DNA from: Colivivens sp963640465
GTDB taxonomy: Bacteria; Bacteroidota; Bacteroidia; Bacteroidales; Bacteroidaceae
NCBI GenBank assembly: GCA_963640465.1
Contig: CAVHYP010000030.1
Span: 1 to 30,816 of the forward strand
Reading direction: 5' to 3'
Length of the DNA stretch: 30,816 nt
Shown: positions 5,826 through 13,999 of the stretch, in pieces
How the letters are laid out: the number at the start of each line of letters is the position of its first letter
Numbering within the stretch: position 1 is the first letter of the stretch
Notes under the pieces: generated by a model
The model's input: only the letters and a program-made list of their open reading frames with translations
Database searches by the model: none
What the model was told of the DNA's origin: nothing
Program-made: the position numbers and the translations under genes

Positions 5826-7490
5826 ATGATAAAATCATTACATATAGAACACTATGCACTGATAGACAGGTTGGACATCAACCTGCATCCGGGCTTCTCT
5901 GTCATCACCGGCGAAACCGGTGCCGGAAAATCAATTATCCTTGGCGCCATCGGACTGCTGCTCGGCGAAAGAGCCGACACCAAAGCAATCAAGGCTGGTG
6001 AGAAGCGTTGTCTCATCGAGGCATTGTTCGACTTGTCGGAAGCAGGGCTTGACAGTTTCTTCTCCGACAATGAACTCGACTTCGATGAGGGCGAATGTAT
6101 CATAAGAAGGGAAATCTCCTCATCGGGCAGAAGCCGTGCCTTCATCAACGACACACCAGTGAGCCTGTCACAACTGAAAGAGATTGGCAACCAACTCATC
6201 GACATCCATTCGCAGCACAAGAACCTGCTACTGGGGAAAGAGGACTTCCAGTTGAACATACTGGATGTATTGTCGAAAGATGTAGAGGCTCTCGACCGCT
6301 ACAGAGAAACTTACAAGCATTACAGGGAACTGTGCCGACAGCTCGACGAATTAACGAAAACTTCACGGCAAAACCGCGAAGAGGAAGACTATCTGCGCTA
6401 TCAGGTGAACCAACTGGCAGAGGGCAATCTGCAGAAGGATGAGCAGGAAGAACTGGAAAGCGAACAGGGCGTGCTCAGCCATGCGGAAGAAATAAAGCAA
6501 GCCTTGTATGAGGCTCGTCAGTACATCTTCGCAGACGAGGGCAACGACACGCTGCAGAATGTGAAGCAGAGCATTGCTGCACTGAAGGGCATTGCTACCA
6601 TGTTCCCGCAGGCAGAAGAACTGCTGCAACGGCTCGACAGCTGCTACATAGAACTCAAAGACGTCTCGAATGAGCTGGAAGTCAAGTCTGACGATGTGGA
6701 ATACGACCCGCAGAGACTGGAACAGGTGAACGAGCGTCTGAGTACCATCTACACGTTGGAAAAGAGATACCACGTGGACACGGTGGACGAACTGCTGGAC
6801 ATACAGAAAGATCTGGAGAGTAAGCTGTCGCTGATTGACAACAGCGATGAACATATCGAGGCACTTCGTCATGAGAAGGAAGAAGTATACAAGGACGTGA
6901 CCGGGCAGGCGGCTGTGCTGACTGACATGCGGCAGAAGGCGAAACTTCAGCTGGAGACAGACATCATCAATCTGTTGTCTTCCCTCGGAATGCCGAACGT
7001 GAAGTTTGAGGCAGAACTGACCGAACGTGCCGAACCCGACATCAACGGAAAAGACCGTGTTGCCTTCATGTTCTCTGCCAACAAGAATGTACCGATGCAG
7101 CCTCTCTCACAGATTGCTTCCGGAGGAGAAATCGCCAGAGTGATGCTCTGTCTGAAAGCCCTGATTGCAGGTGCAGTCAATTTGCCGACCATCATCTTCG
7201 ATGAAATCGACACCGGTGTTTCGGGCAGCATTGCCGAGAAGATGGCAGAAATCATGAGAGACATGGGCAAGGAAGGACGTCAGATAATCAGTATCACCCA
7301 TCTGCCGCAGATTGCTGCGCTGGGACGCTATCACTATAAAGTCTACAAGGAAGAAAGCCTTTTCTCTGTCTCCACACATATTGTGGAACTCACCTCATCG
7401 CAGCGGATAGAGGAAATAGCCCACATGTTGAGCGGTTCAACTCTGAGCGAGGCAGCAATGAACAATGCAAGAGAACTATTGAAATTATGA
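5826..7490 (+). CDS. recN: DNA repair protein RecN
   Basis: RecN is an SMC-like ATPase acting early in recombinational repair of double-strand breaks. The 554-aa length is normal. The N-terminal ATPase half has Walker A GETGAGKS (29-36) and the ISSSGRSRAFIND segment near 98-110. The middle, about 155-385, is a long charged coiled coil. The C-terminal half has the signature QIASGGEIARVMLCLKAL and Walker B TIIFDEIDTGVSG, followed by QIISITHLPQIAA. It heads a four-gene run. Its TGA overlaps the next start codon by 4 nt (ATGA), indicating translational coupling. Confidence 0.97.
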   Translation: MIKSLHIEHYALIDRLDINLHPGFSVITGETGAGKSIILGAIGLLLGERADTKAIKAGEKRCLIEALFDLSEAGLDSFFSDNELDFDEGECIIRREISSSGRSRAFINDTPVSLSQLKEIGNQLIDIHSQHKNLLLGKEDFQLNILDVLSKDVEALDRYRETYKHYRELCRQLDELTKTSRQNREEEDYLRYQVNQLAEGNLQKDEQEELESEQGVLSHAEEIKQALYEARQYIFADEGNDTLQNVKQSIAALKGIATMFPQAEELLQRLDSCYIELKDVSNELEVKSDDVEYDPQRLEQVNERLSTIYTLEKRYHVDTVDELLDIQKDLESKLSLIDNSDEHIEALRHEKEEVYKDVTGQAAVLTDMRQKAKLQLETDIINLLSSLGMPNVKFEAELTERAEPDINGKDRVAFMFSANKNVPMQPLSQIASGGEIARVMLCLKALIAGAVNLPTIIFDEIDTGVSGSIAEKMAEIMRDMGKEGRQIISITHLPQIAALGRYHYKVYKEESLFSVSTHIVELTSSQRIEEIAHMLSGSTLSEAAMNNARELLKL

Positions 7491-9220
7491 ACTTCAAAAA
7501 TAACGTTGACATTAAAGGTTTAGGAAGACTGGTGCGCCTTCTGCTTGTCGCAGCCATCCTTCTACTTGCCGCTCCTGCAAAAGCCCAGGAAGCAGCAGTG
7601 CCGAAATGGGGAAGTAAGGTGCAGAAAGGACTTGTATCGGTGGTTTCGTACGACAAGGACGGAAACCAATTGAAGTCGGGCACTGGATTCTATATCTCCA
7701 ACGATGGCATTGCCATTGCTGACTACGAGATATTCTATGGAGCCTACAGCGCCATAGTTTCGGACATGACTGGCAAGAAGAACAAGGTGGAACGCATCTT
7801 GGGTGCGAACGACACATATTCATTGGTGCGGTTCAAGGTTGCAACTGAAAAGTCGGTTGCTCTCGAGTGCGCCCCATCCAAGGCACAGGATGGCGCAGTG
7901 CTTTTCGCTATGAAATATTCAAGCGACAAAATCAAGGCATGTCCCACAACACGCGTGAACGAGGCAAAGGCAGTGGGCGAACCTCCGTTCCCCTTCTACA
8001 CGCTGTCGTTTGCCATCGACGAGTCTTATCTCGGAGCACCGCTCTTGAATGCCAAAGGACAGGTTGTGGCTACAGTGCAGCCGTCCATCGGACTTAACGG
8101 CTACGGACTGGGCATTCAGTTCATCGATACGTTGAAGATACAGGCAATTGCATCACAGATGAACAACCTGGCACTCGACAATATCCACATGCCAAAGGGA
8201 TTGCCAGACAACATGGAAGAAAGTCTGGTGTACCTCTACATAAAGTCGAGCACCATGAAGGACGATGAATATCTTGACCTTACCAACCTCTTTGTGAAGA
8301 CCTACCCGGACAATGCCGAAGGCTATTACCGCCGTGCCACACCGTTGATTGACCTCGCACAGTTTGACGAAGCGGACAAGGACTTGCAGCAGTACTACAA
8401 ACAGAGCGAAGACAAGGCCGTGGCAAACTCAAGGATAGCAGATATCATCTACACAAAACTCCTGTACCAGCCCAATCCCGAATACAGCAAGTGGACTTAC
8501 GACGTGGCTGTCAGCTACATCGACAAGGCACTTGAATTGTCGCCCAATGACCTGAACTACAAACTTCTGAAATCGCGCATTCTGATGTCGAAGAAAGACT
8601 ATATCGGCGCACTGGCAATATACGACGAGCTGAACAAAGGCGAAAACCGCAGCCCGTCGACCTTCTATGCAGCAGCCCTTGCCCACGAGGGGTTGGGCGA
8701 TACGGCAACAGTGCAGATAGAATTGCTCGACAGTGCAATAGCTTTGTTCCCAACTCCGCTGCCAGCCGAGGCAGCCAACTATGTACTGCGACGCGGACAA
8801 CTGTATGTGCGTGCAGGACTGTATCGTGAAGCAGTGCAGGACTACAACCAGTATGCATTCCTCAGCAACAGTAAGGTGAATGCCAAGTTCTATTACGACA
8901 AGTCGAAGCTGGAGGTGAAGGCGAGAATGTATCAGCAGGCGCTCGATGACCTCAACAGTGCCATCAACATGGCACCGGGCAATGTGCTCTACTATGTGGA
9001 GAAGAGTGGGCTTCTGCTGCGAGTCAACGAGATTGACGAATGTATCACTGCAGCACAGCAAGCACTGGAAATAGCGCCCGACAATGCCGATGCCTATCGT
9101 ATAATGGGTTATGCCCAGATACAGAAAGGCAATGTGGAAGCAGGCAAGAAAAGTCTGCAGAAAGCTATCGACCTGGGCGATGAACTGTCGAAGGAATTAA
9201 TCAAGGATTACATAAAGTAG
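7487..9220 (+). CDS. Secreted trypsin-like pseudoprotease with C-terminal TPR repeats
   Basis: The 577-aa protein has a signal peptide (1-33, ending AKAQ). Residues about 40-220 follow the fold pattern of HtrA/trypsin-like proteases: GTGFYISNDGIAIADYEIF, the strand SLVRFKV, and LGAPLLNAKGQVVA. All three catalytic positions appear replaced: Glu81 where His is expected, Ser112 for Asp, and Leu182 for Ser in the GNSGGP motif. It is therefore probably not a protease. Residues about 275-577 contain TPR-like repeats (for example YYRRATPLIDLAQFDEADKD and AYRIMGYAQIQKGN), suggesting a periplasmic protein-binding scaffold. It overlaps recN by 4 nt and precedes cysE by 14 nt. The function is unknown. 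Confidence 0.85.
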   Translation: MNFKNNVDIKGLGRLVRLLLVAAILLLAAPAKAQEAAVPKWGSKVQKGLVSVVSYDKDGNQLKSGTGFYISNDGIAIADYEIFYGAYSAIVSDMTGKKNKVERILGANDTYSLVRFKVATEKSVALECAPSKAQDGAVLFAMKYSSDKIKACPTTRVNEAKAVGEPPFPFYTLSFAIDESYLGAPLLNAKGQVVATVQPSIGLNGYGLGIQFIDTLKIQAIASQMNNLALDNIHMPKGLPDNMEESLVYLYIKSSTMKDDEYLDLTNLFVKTYPDNAEGYYRRATPLIDLAQFDEADKDLQQYYKQSEDKAVANSRIADIIYTKLLYQPNPEYSKWTYDVAVSYIDKALELSPNDLNYKLLKSRILMSKKDYIGALAIYDELNKGENRSPSTFYAAALAHEGLGDTATVQIELLDSAIALFPTPLPAEAANYVLRRGQLYVRAGLYREAVQDYNQYAFLSNSKVNAKFYYDKSKLEVKARMYQQALDDLNSAINMAPGNVLYYVEKSGLLLRVNEIDECITAAQQALEIAPDNADAYRIMGYAQIQKGNVEAGKKSLQKAIDLGDELSKELIKDYIK

Positions 9221-9234
9221 AGAACCGCACAAGC

Positions 9235-9948
9235 ATGAATTATGCACGATTAACAAACACCTCAAAAGAGATTGCCGCCCTCTCGAGGTCAATTCTCTTT
9301 CCCGATTTTTATGGTGACTACACAAAAAGTGAAGCCGAGAAGGTCTCACGATTGAGAGAGATGCTTTGCCCGGAACTGCTGCCCGCAGACAAGGCAGACG
9401 AATTCATCGCTAAGTTGCCCGGCATACGCCAAAGTCTGAATACCGACGTGGTGGCAGCCTACAATGGCGACCCTGCTGCAAACAGCTATGAAGAAGTGAT
9501 TTGCTGCTACCCAATTATCAAGGTTCTGATGAACTATCGTGTGGCACACGAACTGTTGGTGATGGGCGTGGCACTCGTACCACGAATGCTGACAGAGATG
9601 GCACACTCGGAAACCGGAATCGACATACATCCGGGTGCACAGATAGGAGACTACTTCACCATTGATCACGGCACCGGAGTCGTGATAGGTGAGACAAGCA
9701 TCATAGGCAACAACGTGAAGCTCTACCAGGGCGTGACCCTCGGAGCAAAGAGCTTTCCGCTCGACCCCGATGGTAATCCGATAAAGGGAATTCCTAGACA
9801 TCCTATACTGGAAGACGACGTGATAGTCTACTCCAATTCCAGTATTCTCGGACGCATAACCATCGGACGTGGGGCAGTGATAGGAGGAAACGTGTGGGTG
9901 ACACAGGATGTGCCTGCAGGTGCAAAGATAATTCAGTATAGAAAATAA
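9235..9948 (+). CDS. cysE: Serine O-acetyltransferase
   Basis: Acetylates L-serine with acetyl-CoA to O-acetylserine, the first committed step of cysteine synthesis. The 237-aa protein has the helical N-terminal domain with DPAA (79-82) and a left-handed beta-helix from about 128. The signature is GIDIHPGAQIGDYFTIDHGTG; His132 and His189 (PRHP) correspond to the active-site histidines. LYQGVTLGAKSF is the acetyl-CoA-binding turn region. Serine-transferase features, rather than those of other hexapeptide transferases, fit CysE/EpsC. It is third in the recN run, with 13 nt to the methyltransferase gene. Confidence 0.95.
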   Translation: MNYARLTNTSKEIAALSRSILFPDFYGDYTKSEAEKVSRLREMLCPELLPADKADEFIAKLPGIRQSLNTDVVAAYNGDPAANSYEEVICCYPIIKVLMNYRVAHELLVMGVALVPRMLTEMAHSETGIDIHPGAQIGDYFTIDHGTGVVIGETSIIGNNVKLYQGVTLGAKSFPLDPDGNPIKGIPRHPILEDDVIVYSNSSILGRITIGRGAVIGGNVWVTQDVPAGAKIIQYRK

Positions 9949-9961
9949 AAGAATCAGATAA

Positions 9962-11656
9962 ATGAAACGTAAGCTAATAGCCAAAACATTTGCCGGTCTT
10001 GAGGACGTCTTGGCAAAAGAACTGGAACAACTTGGTGCAGAAGACATAGAGAAAGGCATCCGAATGGTGTCGTTCTCAGGCGACAAGTCAATGCTCTATC
10101 GTGCCAATTTCTGTCTGCGTACAGCTGTAAAAATTCTCATGCCTATCAAAGAGTTCAAGGCAAAGAATGCAGACGAGGTGTATAACGTGGTGAAAGCCAT
10201 AGAATGGAGCGACTATATGGACAACACCTCCACATTTATCGTCGAGTCAGTGGTGTTCTCCGAAGAGTTCCGGCACTCACGCTTTGCAGCCTACCGGGTG
10301 AAAGACGCCATTGCCGACTACTTCCGCGAGAAGACAGGCAAACGTCCAAATGTCAGCATATCCAATCCCGACATACGAATCAACATCCACATAGCAGAGA
10401 ACGACGTGACCATTTCTCTCGACAGCTCGGGCGAAAGTTTGCACCAGAGAGGTTACAGGGTTGGCACAGTAAAAGCTCCGCTCAATGAAGTGCTTGCTGC
10501 CGGAATGATTATGCTTACCGGCTGGAACGGAGAATCTGACCTGATTGACCCGATGTGCGGTTCAGGCACAATCCTTATCGAGGCAGCTCTGATTGCGCGC
10601 AATATCTATCCGGGAGTGTTCCGTAAGGAATTTGCTTTTGAGCGCTGGAAAGACTTCGATGCAGAGATGTTTGAGGCAATATATAACGACGATTCGCAGG
10701 AACGTGAGTTTAACCACAAGATATATGGTTACGACATCAACCGCACAGCTGTGGCTACAGCATTGGAGAATGCCAAATCAGCAGGTGTGATCGATATGGT
10801 GACTGTTGCACAGCAGGATGTGCGCGATTTCCAGCAGCCGGATGAGAAGGCAATCATGATAACCAACCCTCCGTATGGAGAACGGATAACCACCGACGAC
10901 ATCCTCGGACTTTATGCCGACATGGGTTCAGTACTTAAACGCTCATTCGTAGGCAACGATGCATGGATTCTCAGTTATCACGAAGAATGTTTCATGAAGA
11001 TAGGTTTCCGTCCGTCCACACGCATCATCCTCTACAATGGTTCACTTGAATGTGAATTCAGAAAATACCAGGTGTTTGAGGGCAAACTCAATGAGCGCCG
11101 CAGTGAAGGACTTGACATCAAGACCGATGAAGACCGACTCCGCAACCTGAGATTCAAAGGACACAAGCGTGTACAGGAGCCACGTGAGGACGAAGAGGAG
11201 AATGATGACGTCTACAGCAAAGAGCCAAAGCTCAACCGATTCAATTTCAAATGGGGTGACCGCAAGTCGGGCTATGAAAAAGAAGACGAACATCATTTCA
11301 AGTCCAGACCATTCTCACGTCCCTATGGAAAAAGCGTTGACAGCGATCGAAAAGACCGTCCGTTCAGAACAAGACGTGACGGCGATGAACATCCATTCAA
11401 GTCAAGGCGAGACGGTGACGATCGTCCGTTCAAGTCAAGACGCGGCGCAGCCGATTTCCATTCTTCAAGAGATGGTTTCAAATCCAGAAGAGACGCCGAA
11501 CACGGCAAACGCAACGACTCTGACCACTATGGTAAAGGACGTGGCAAAGGCTCATTCGATAAATTCGGCCACTCTGACCACTCCGACAAACGTTCCTACC
11601 GCAAGCCGGGACGCCCATCCTTCGACAGCGACGGACGCCCCATCAAGGAAGATTGA
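9962..11656 (+). CDS. rlmL: THUMP-domain rRNA N2-guanine methyltransferase (RlmL-like) with long basic tail
   Basis: Likely methylates a guanine of 23S rRNA using S-adenosylmethionine. Of 564 residues, 1-160 contain the ferredoxin-like and THUMP RNA-binding region. Residues 165-375 are the Rossmann methyltransferase domain, with DPMCGSGTILIEAAL (196-210), YGYDINRTAV (256-265) and catalytic NPPYGER (302-308). From about 400 the protein becomes low-complexity and disordered. It is rich in Arg, Lys, Asp and His, with units such as HPFKSRRDGD and RPFKSRRGA recurring near 460-500. E. coli RlmL instead has a fused RlmK domain, absent here. It ends the recN run. Confidence 0.9.
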   Translation: MKRKLIAKTFAGLEDVLAKELEQLGAEDIEKGIRMVSFSGDKSMLYRANFCLRTAVKILMPIKEFKAKNADEVYNVVKAIEWSDYMDNTSTFIVESVVFSEEFRHSRFAAYRVKDAIADYFREKTGKRPNVSISNPDIRINIHIAENDVTISLDSSGESLHQRGYRVGTVKAPLNEVLAAGMIMLTGWNGESDLIDPMCGSGTILIEAALIARNIYPGVFRKEFAFERWKDFDAEMFEAIYNDDSQEREFNHKIYGYDINRTAVATALENAKSAGVIDMVTVAQQDVRDFQQPDEKAIMITNPPYGERITTDDILGLYADMGSVLKRSFVGNDAWILSYHEECFMKIGFRPSTRIILYNGSLECEFRKYQVFEGKLNERRSEGLDIKTDEDRLRNLRFKGHKRVQEPREDEEENDDVYSKEPKLNRFNFKWGDRKSGYEKEDEHHFKSRPFSRPYGKSVDSDRKDRPFRTRRDGDEHPFKSRRDGDDRPFKSRRGAADFHSSRDGFKSRRDAEHGKRNDSDHYGKGRGKGSFDKFGHSDHSDKRSYRKPGRPSFDSDGRPIKED

Positions 11657-11855
11657 TTACTTGTGCTTGTCGAACTGAAGGAGCTAAATAGGCAATGGAT
11701 AGGAGCTAGCCCTCTCCGAGGACATTAAAGCGAGCGCAGAAATTAGTGCGCTGCAAACATTTACGGGCTGACTCCTGCGTAGCGTGTAATGCTTGAACGA
11801 CGATATTTGTGAAATGACGCTTGAGTGCTGTCTTGCGGGACGTGTATGCAGTCCG
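11657..11855. other. Convergent intergenic region
   Basis: About 200 nt lie between the methyltransferase gene and the convergent DUF2851 gene. The only clear structure is a 6-bp hairpin AGCGCA/TGCGCT at 11733-11752 without a T tract. No gene or strong terminator is seen. Confidence 0.5.
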
Positions 11856-13154
11856 TCACTGGTCTTCATTCAGATAGCTGGGATTGTGCTTGATGTATTC
11901 GTGGCCGAACCGGCAATGTATGCAGTCCTTGGGCTGGCAATAGCGGGTGACGAGCTGGATGATTGCCTGTGACTCTGATGCCGACCTGCACTCGATGCCT
12001 GCCGAACGCCATTCATCCACAAAATGGTTTTTCTCTGGCTTCAGTTCGCCGAGCCAACTGAGGGCTTTCTCGCAGAGTGAATCATCTGACTTGTAACGTC
12101 CGTATGCAAAGAGCAATGGAATGATTGTGTTGATGATTATCAGCTCTTTTGAAGATTTTGTCAGGACTTTGTCCATCGGCTTCGTCGCTGTCGACTTGAA
12201 CGAATAATGGGTGGTCCAGAAATCGTTCACCTGGGTGTGGAGCAACTGGTAAAGGTCTGCAACCGAATTGGAATTGACCACTTTCGACATGTTGAGCTGA
12301 CCCGAATGATACATCGTTGCGAGTTGGGCAATGCGTATGTGAGGGAAGTTCTGCGGACGCAGACGGAGGAATTTCCACTGATGCGGCTCCATGCTCTGCA
12401 ACTGGAATTTATGGCGGAGATAGTCGAATTCCCTTGACAGACGATGATAGTATTCGGGAAGGCTGGGGTCGGAAGCTCTAAGCAATCCTGCCACACCGAA
12501 AAACATGGCTTCAATCTGGAACAAATCGTCGCGATGCTTGGCGAGGGCATTCGTGGGAATTAGCCTTGCCAACTGCTCGAACGCATCGCCATTCTTGCCA
12601 AAACCGAAGTTACGGCAAAGGGTGACGAACATGGTGGACTCCCAGTCGTTATCGAGTTGTTTTCTCCGATCTATGATATTACGTGTGCGCTGTTCGAGGC
12701 GCTCGACATACAGCGAGGAAAACCATGAGGTGATGACCACACGCGGTAAAGCTGTCAGCACTTCCCTGCATTTGGGATTGGCATCGGAGGCAATGAGTTT
12801 GGTGTAGTTTTCGCTCACGCTTTGTGGAATGTCCATCTGCAGTTGCGGAATGACTCGTCCGTCTTCCGACATGGCTTCGCTGTCGACCACCATCACCACA
12901 TGCAGAATCACACTGTTGTAGGCAGGGTCGTGGTTGTGCTTATGGAAGCACCAGTCGCTCGACCTGAGATGAACTTCTACGTTCCCGTTCCATTCCATTC
13001 CGTCAATCTTGATACAGGCACCAATGAAGTCGGGACCTGCATCCGTGTTCTGAATACCCGGACTGACTACCTCTATCAGACTGCCTGTTGTGGTCCGCAT
13101 TTCGGAAAGGGGAAACATGCGGTGGAGCCAGGCATATTGAAGCATAAATTCCAT
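11856..13154 (-). CDS. DUF2851 family protein
   Basis: The function is unknown; the family is widespread in Bacteroidetes. I chose the start MEFMLQYAWLH at 13154, giving 432 aa. The frame extends upstream to 13199, but a -7 box lies at 13180-13173, inside that extension, so the extra codons would not be transcribed. Conserved-looking segments include GIQNTDAGPDFIGACIKIDG and WNGNVEVHLRSSDW near the N-terminus and a cysteine-rich end, CQPKDCIHCRFGHEYI, which might bind metal. There is no signal peptide or membrane segment. It is divergent from dapB with 101 nt between starts. Confidence 0.88.
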   Translation of the reverse strand: MEFMLQYAWLHRMFPLSEMRTTTGSLIEVVSPGIQNTDAGPDFIGACIKIDGMEWNGNVEVHLRSSDWCFHKHNHDPAYNSVILHVVMVVDSEAMSEDGRVIPQLQMDIPQSVSENYTKLIASDANPKCREVLTALPRVVITSWFSSLYVERLEQRTRNIIDRRKQLDNDWESTMFVTLCRNFGFGKNGDAFEQLARLIPTNALAKHRDDLFQIEAMFFGVAGLLRASDPSLPEYYHRLSREFDYLRHKFQLQSMEPHQWKFLRLRPQNFPHIRIAQLATMYHSGQLNMSKVVNSNSVADLYQLLHTQVNDFWTTHYSFKSTATKPMDKVLTKSSKELIIINTIIPLLFAYGRYKSDDSLCEKALSWLGELKPEKNHFVDEWRSAGIECRSASESQAIIQLVTRYCQPKDCIHCRFGHEYIKHNPSYLNEDQ

Positions 13155-13172
13155 AATCGTTGATGTTTGGAG

Positions 13173-13200
13173 CAAAGATACCGCTTTTTCTTGGAACAAA
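13173..13200 (-). promoter_or_regulatory. Promoter of the DUF2851 gene
   Basis: The minus strand has TATCTTTG at 13180-13173 and TTTG at 13200-13197. The 16-nt spacing is shorter than elsewhere in this window. It decides the DUF2851 start in favour of 13154. Confidence 0.55.
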
Positions 13201-13224
13201 CCGTCAGAAGAGCAAAACTTTTAG

Positions 13225-13232
13225 TACCTTTG
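13225..13232 (+). promoter_or_regulatory. -7 promoter element before dapB
   Basis: TACCTTTG matches TAnnTTTG and ends 24 nt before the dapB ATG. A purine-rich AGGAG at 13244-13248 is a plausible ribosome binding site, rare in this window. No clear -33 box was found. Confidence 0.55.
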
Positions 13233-13255
13233 CATATACAAATAGGAGAAAGATT

Positions 13256-13945
13256 ATGAAAATTGCATTGATTGGATATGGCAAGATGGGGAAAATGATA
13301 GAACAGATTGCCAAAAACCGTGGACATGAGATAGTAAGCATCATCGATGTTGACAACCAGCAGGACTTTGATTCCGACGCATTTCGCTCGGCTGATGTTG
13401 CCATTGAATTTACTGCACCGCAGGTTGCCTATGGCAACTATCTGAAGGCATGGGAACAGAATGTGAAGGTGGTTTCGGGCAGTACGGGATGGCTGAAAGA
13501 CCATGGCGACGATGTGCGCAAGGCATGCACTGAGTGTGGAAAAACTTTGTTTTGGGCATCGAACTTCAGCCTTGGTGTGGCAATCTTCTCTGCCGTAAAC
13601 AAGTATCTGGCTCGAATCATGAACGAATTCCCGGACTATGAGGTGAGCATGAAGGAAATACACCACATACACAAGCTTGATGCTCCAAGCGGCACTGCCA
13701 TCACCCTTGCAGAACAAATCAAGGAGAATATGCCACGGCTGAAAGAGGATGTGAAGATTGAGTCAGTCAGAGAAGGTGAGGTTCCGGGCATTCACAGCAT
13801 CACCTACAACAGCGAGGCTGACCAGATAACCATCACTCACGATGCACACAACCGCAAGGGATTTGCACTCGGTGCGGTGTTGGCAGCTGAATACACTGCC
13901 AAGCATCGGGGACTGCTCACTACGAGCGACCTCTTCCAATTTTGA
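13256..13945 (+). CDS. dapB: 4-hydroxy-tetrahydrodipicolinate reductase
   Basis: Reduces hydroxytetrahydrodipicolinate with NAD(P)H in the lysine/diaminopimelate pathway, supplying peptidoglycan and lysine. The start at 13256 gives 229 aa. An upstream in-frame start at 13160 would run through the promoter and is rejected. Visible are the nucleotide-binding GYGKMGKMI (7-15), EFTAPQ (51-56), GSTGW (75-79), and the substrate/catalytic segment EIHHIHKLDAPSGTA (134-148) with the HH pair and Lys140. It is slightly shorter than the E. coli enzyme, as in other Bacteroidetes. lepB follows 54 nt downstream. Confidence 0.96.
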   Translation: MKIALIGYGKMGKMIEQIAKNRGHEIVSIIDVDNQQDFDSDAFRSADVAIEFTAPQVAYGNYLKAWEQNVKVVSGSTGWLKDHGDDVRKACTECGKTLFWASNFSLGVAIFSAVNKYLARIMNEFPDYEVSMKEIHHIHKLDAPSGTAITLAEQIKENMPRLKEDVKIESVREGEVPGIHSITYNSEADQITITHDAHNRKGFALGAVLAAEYTAKHRGLLTTSDLFQF

Positions 13946-13999
13946 GAAAACAAATATATTGGGAAAACATACTCAAGGACAAGCTAATCATTCTATATT

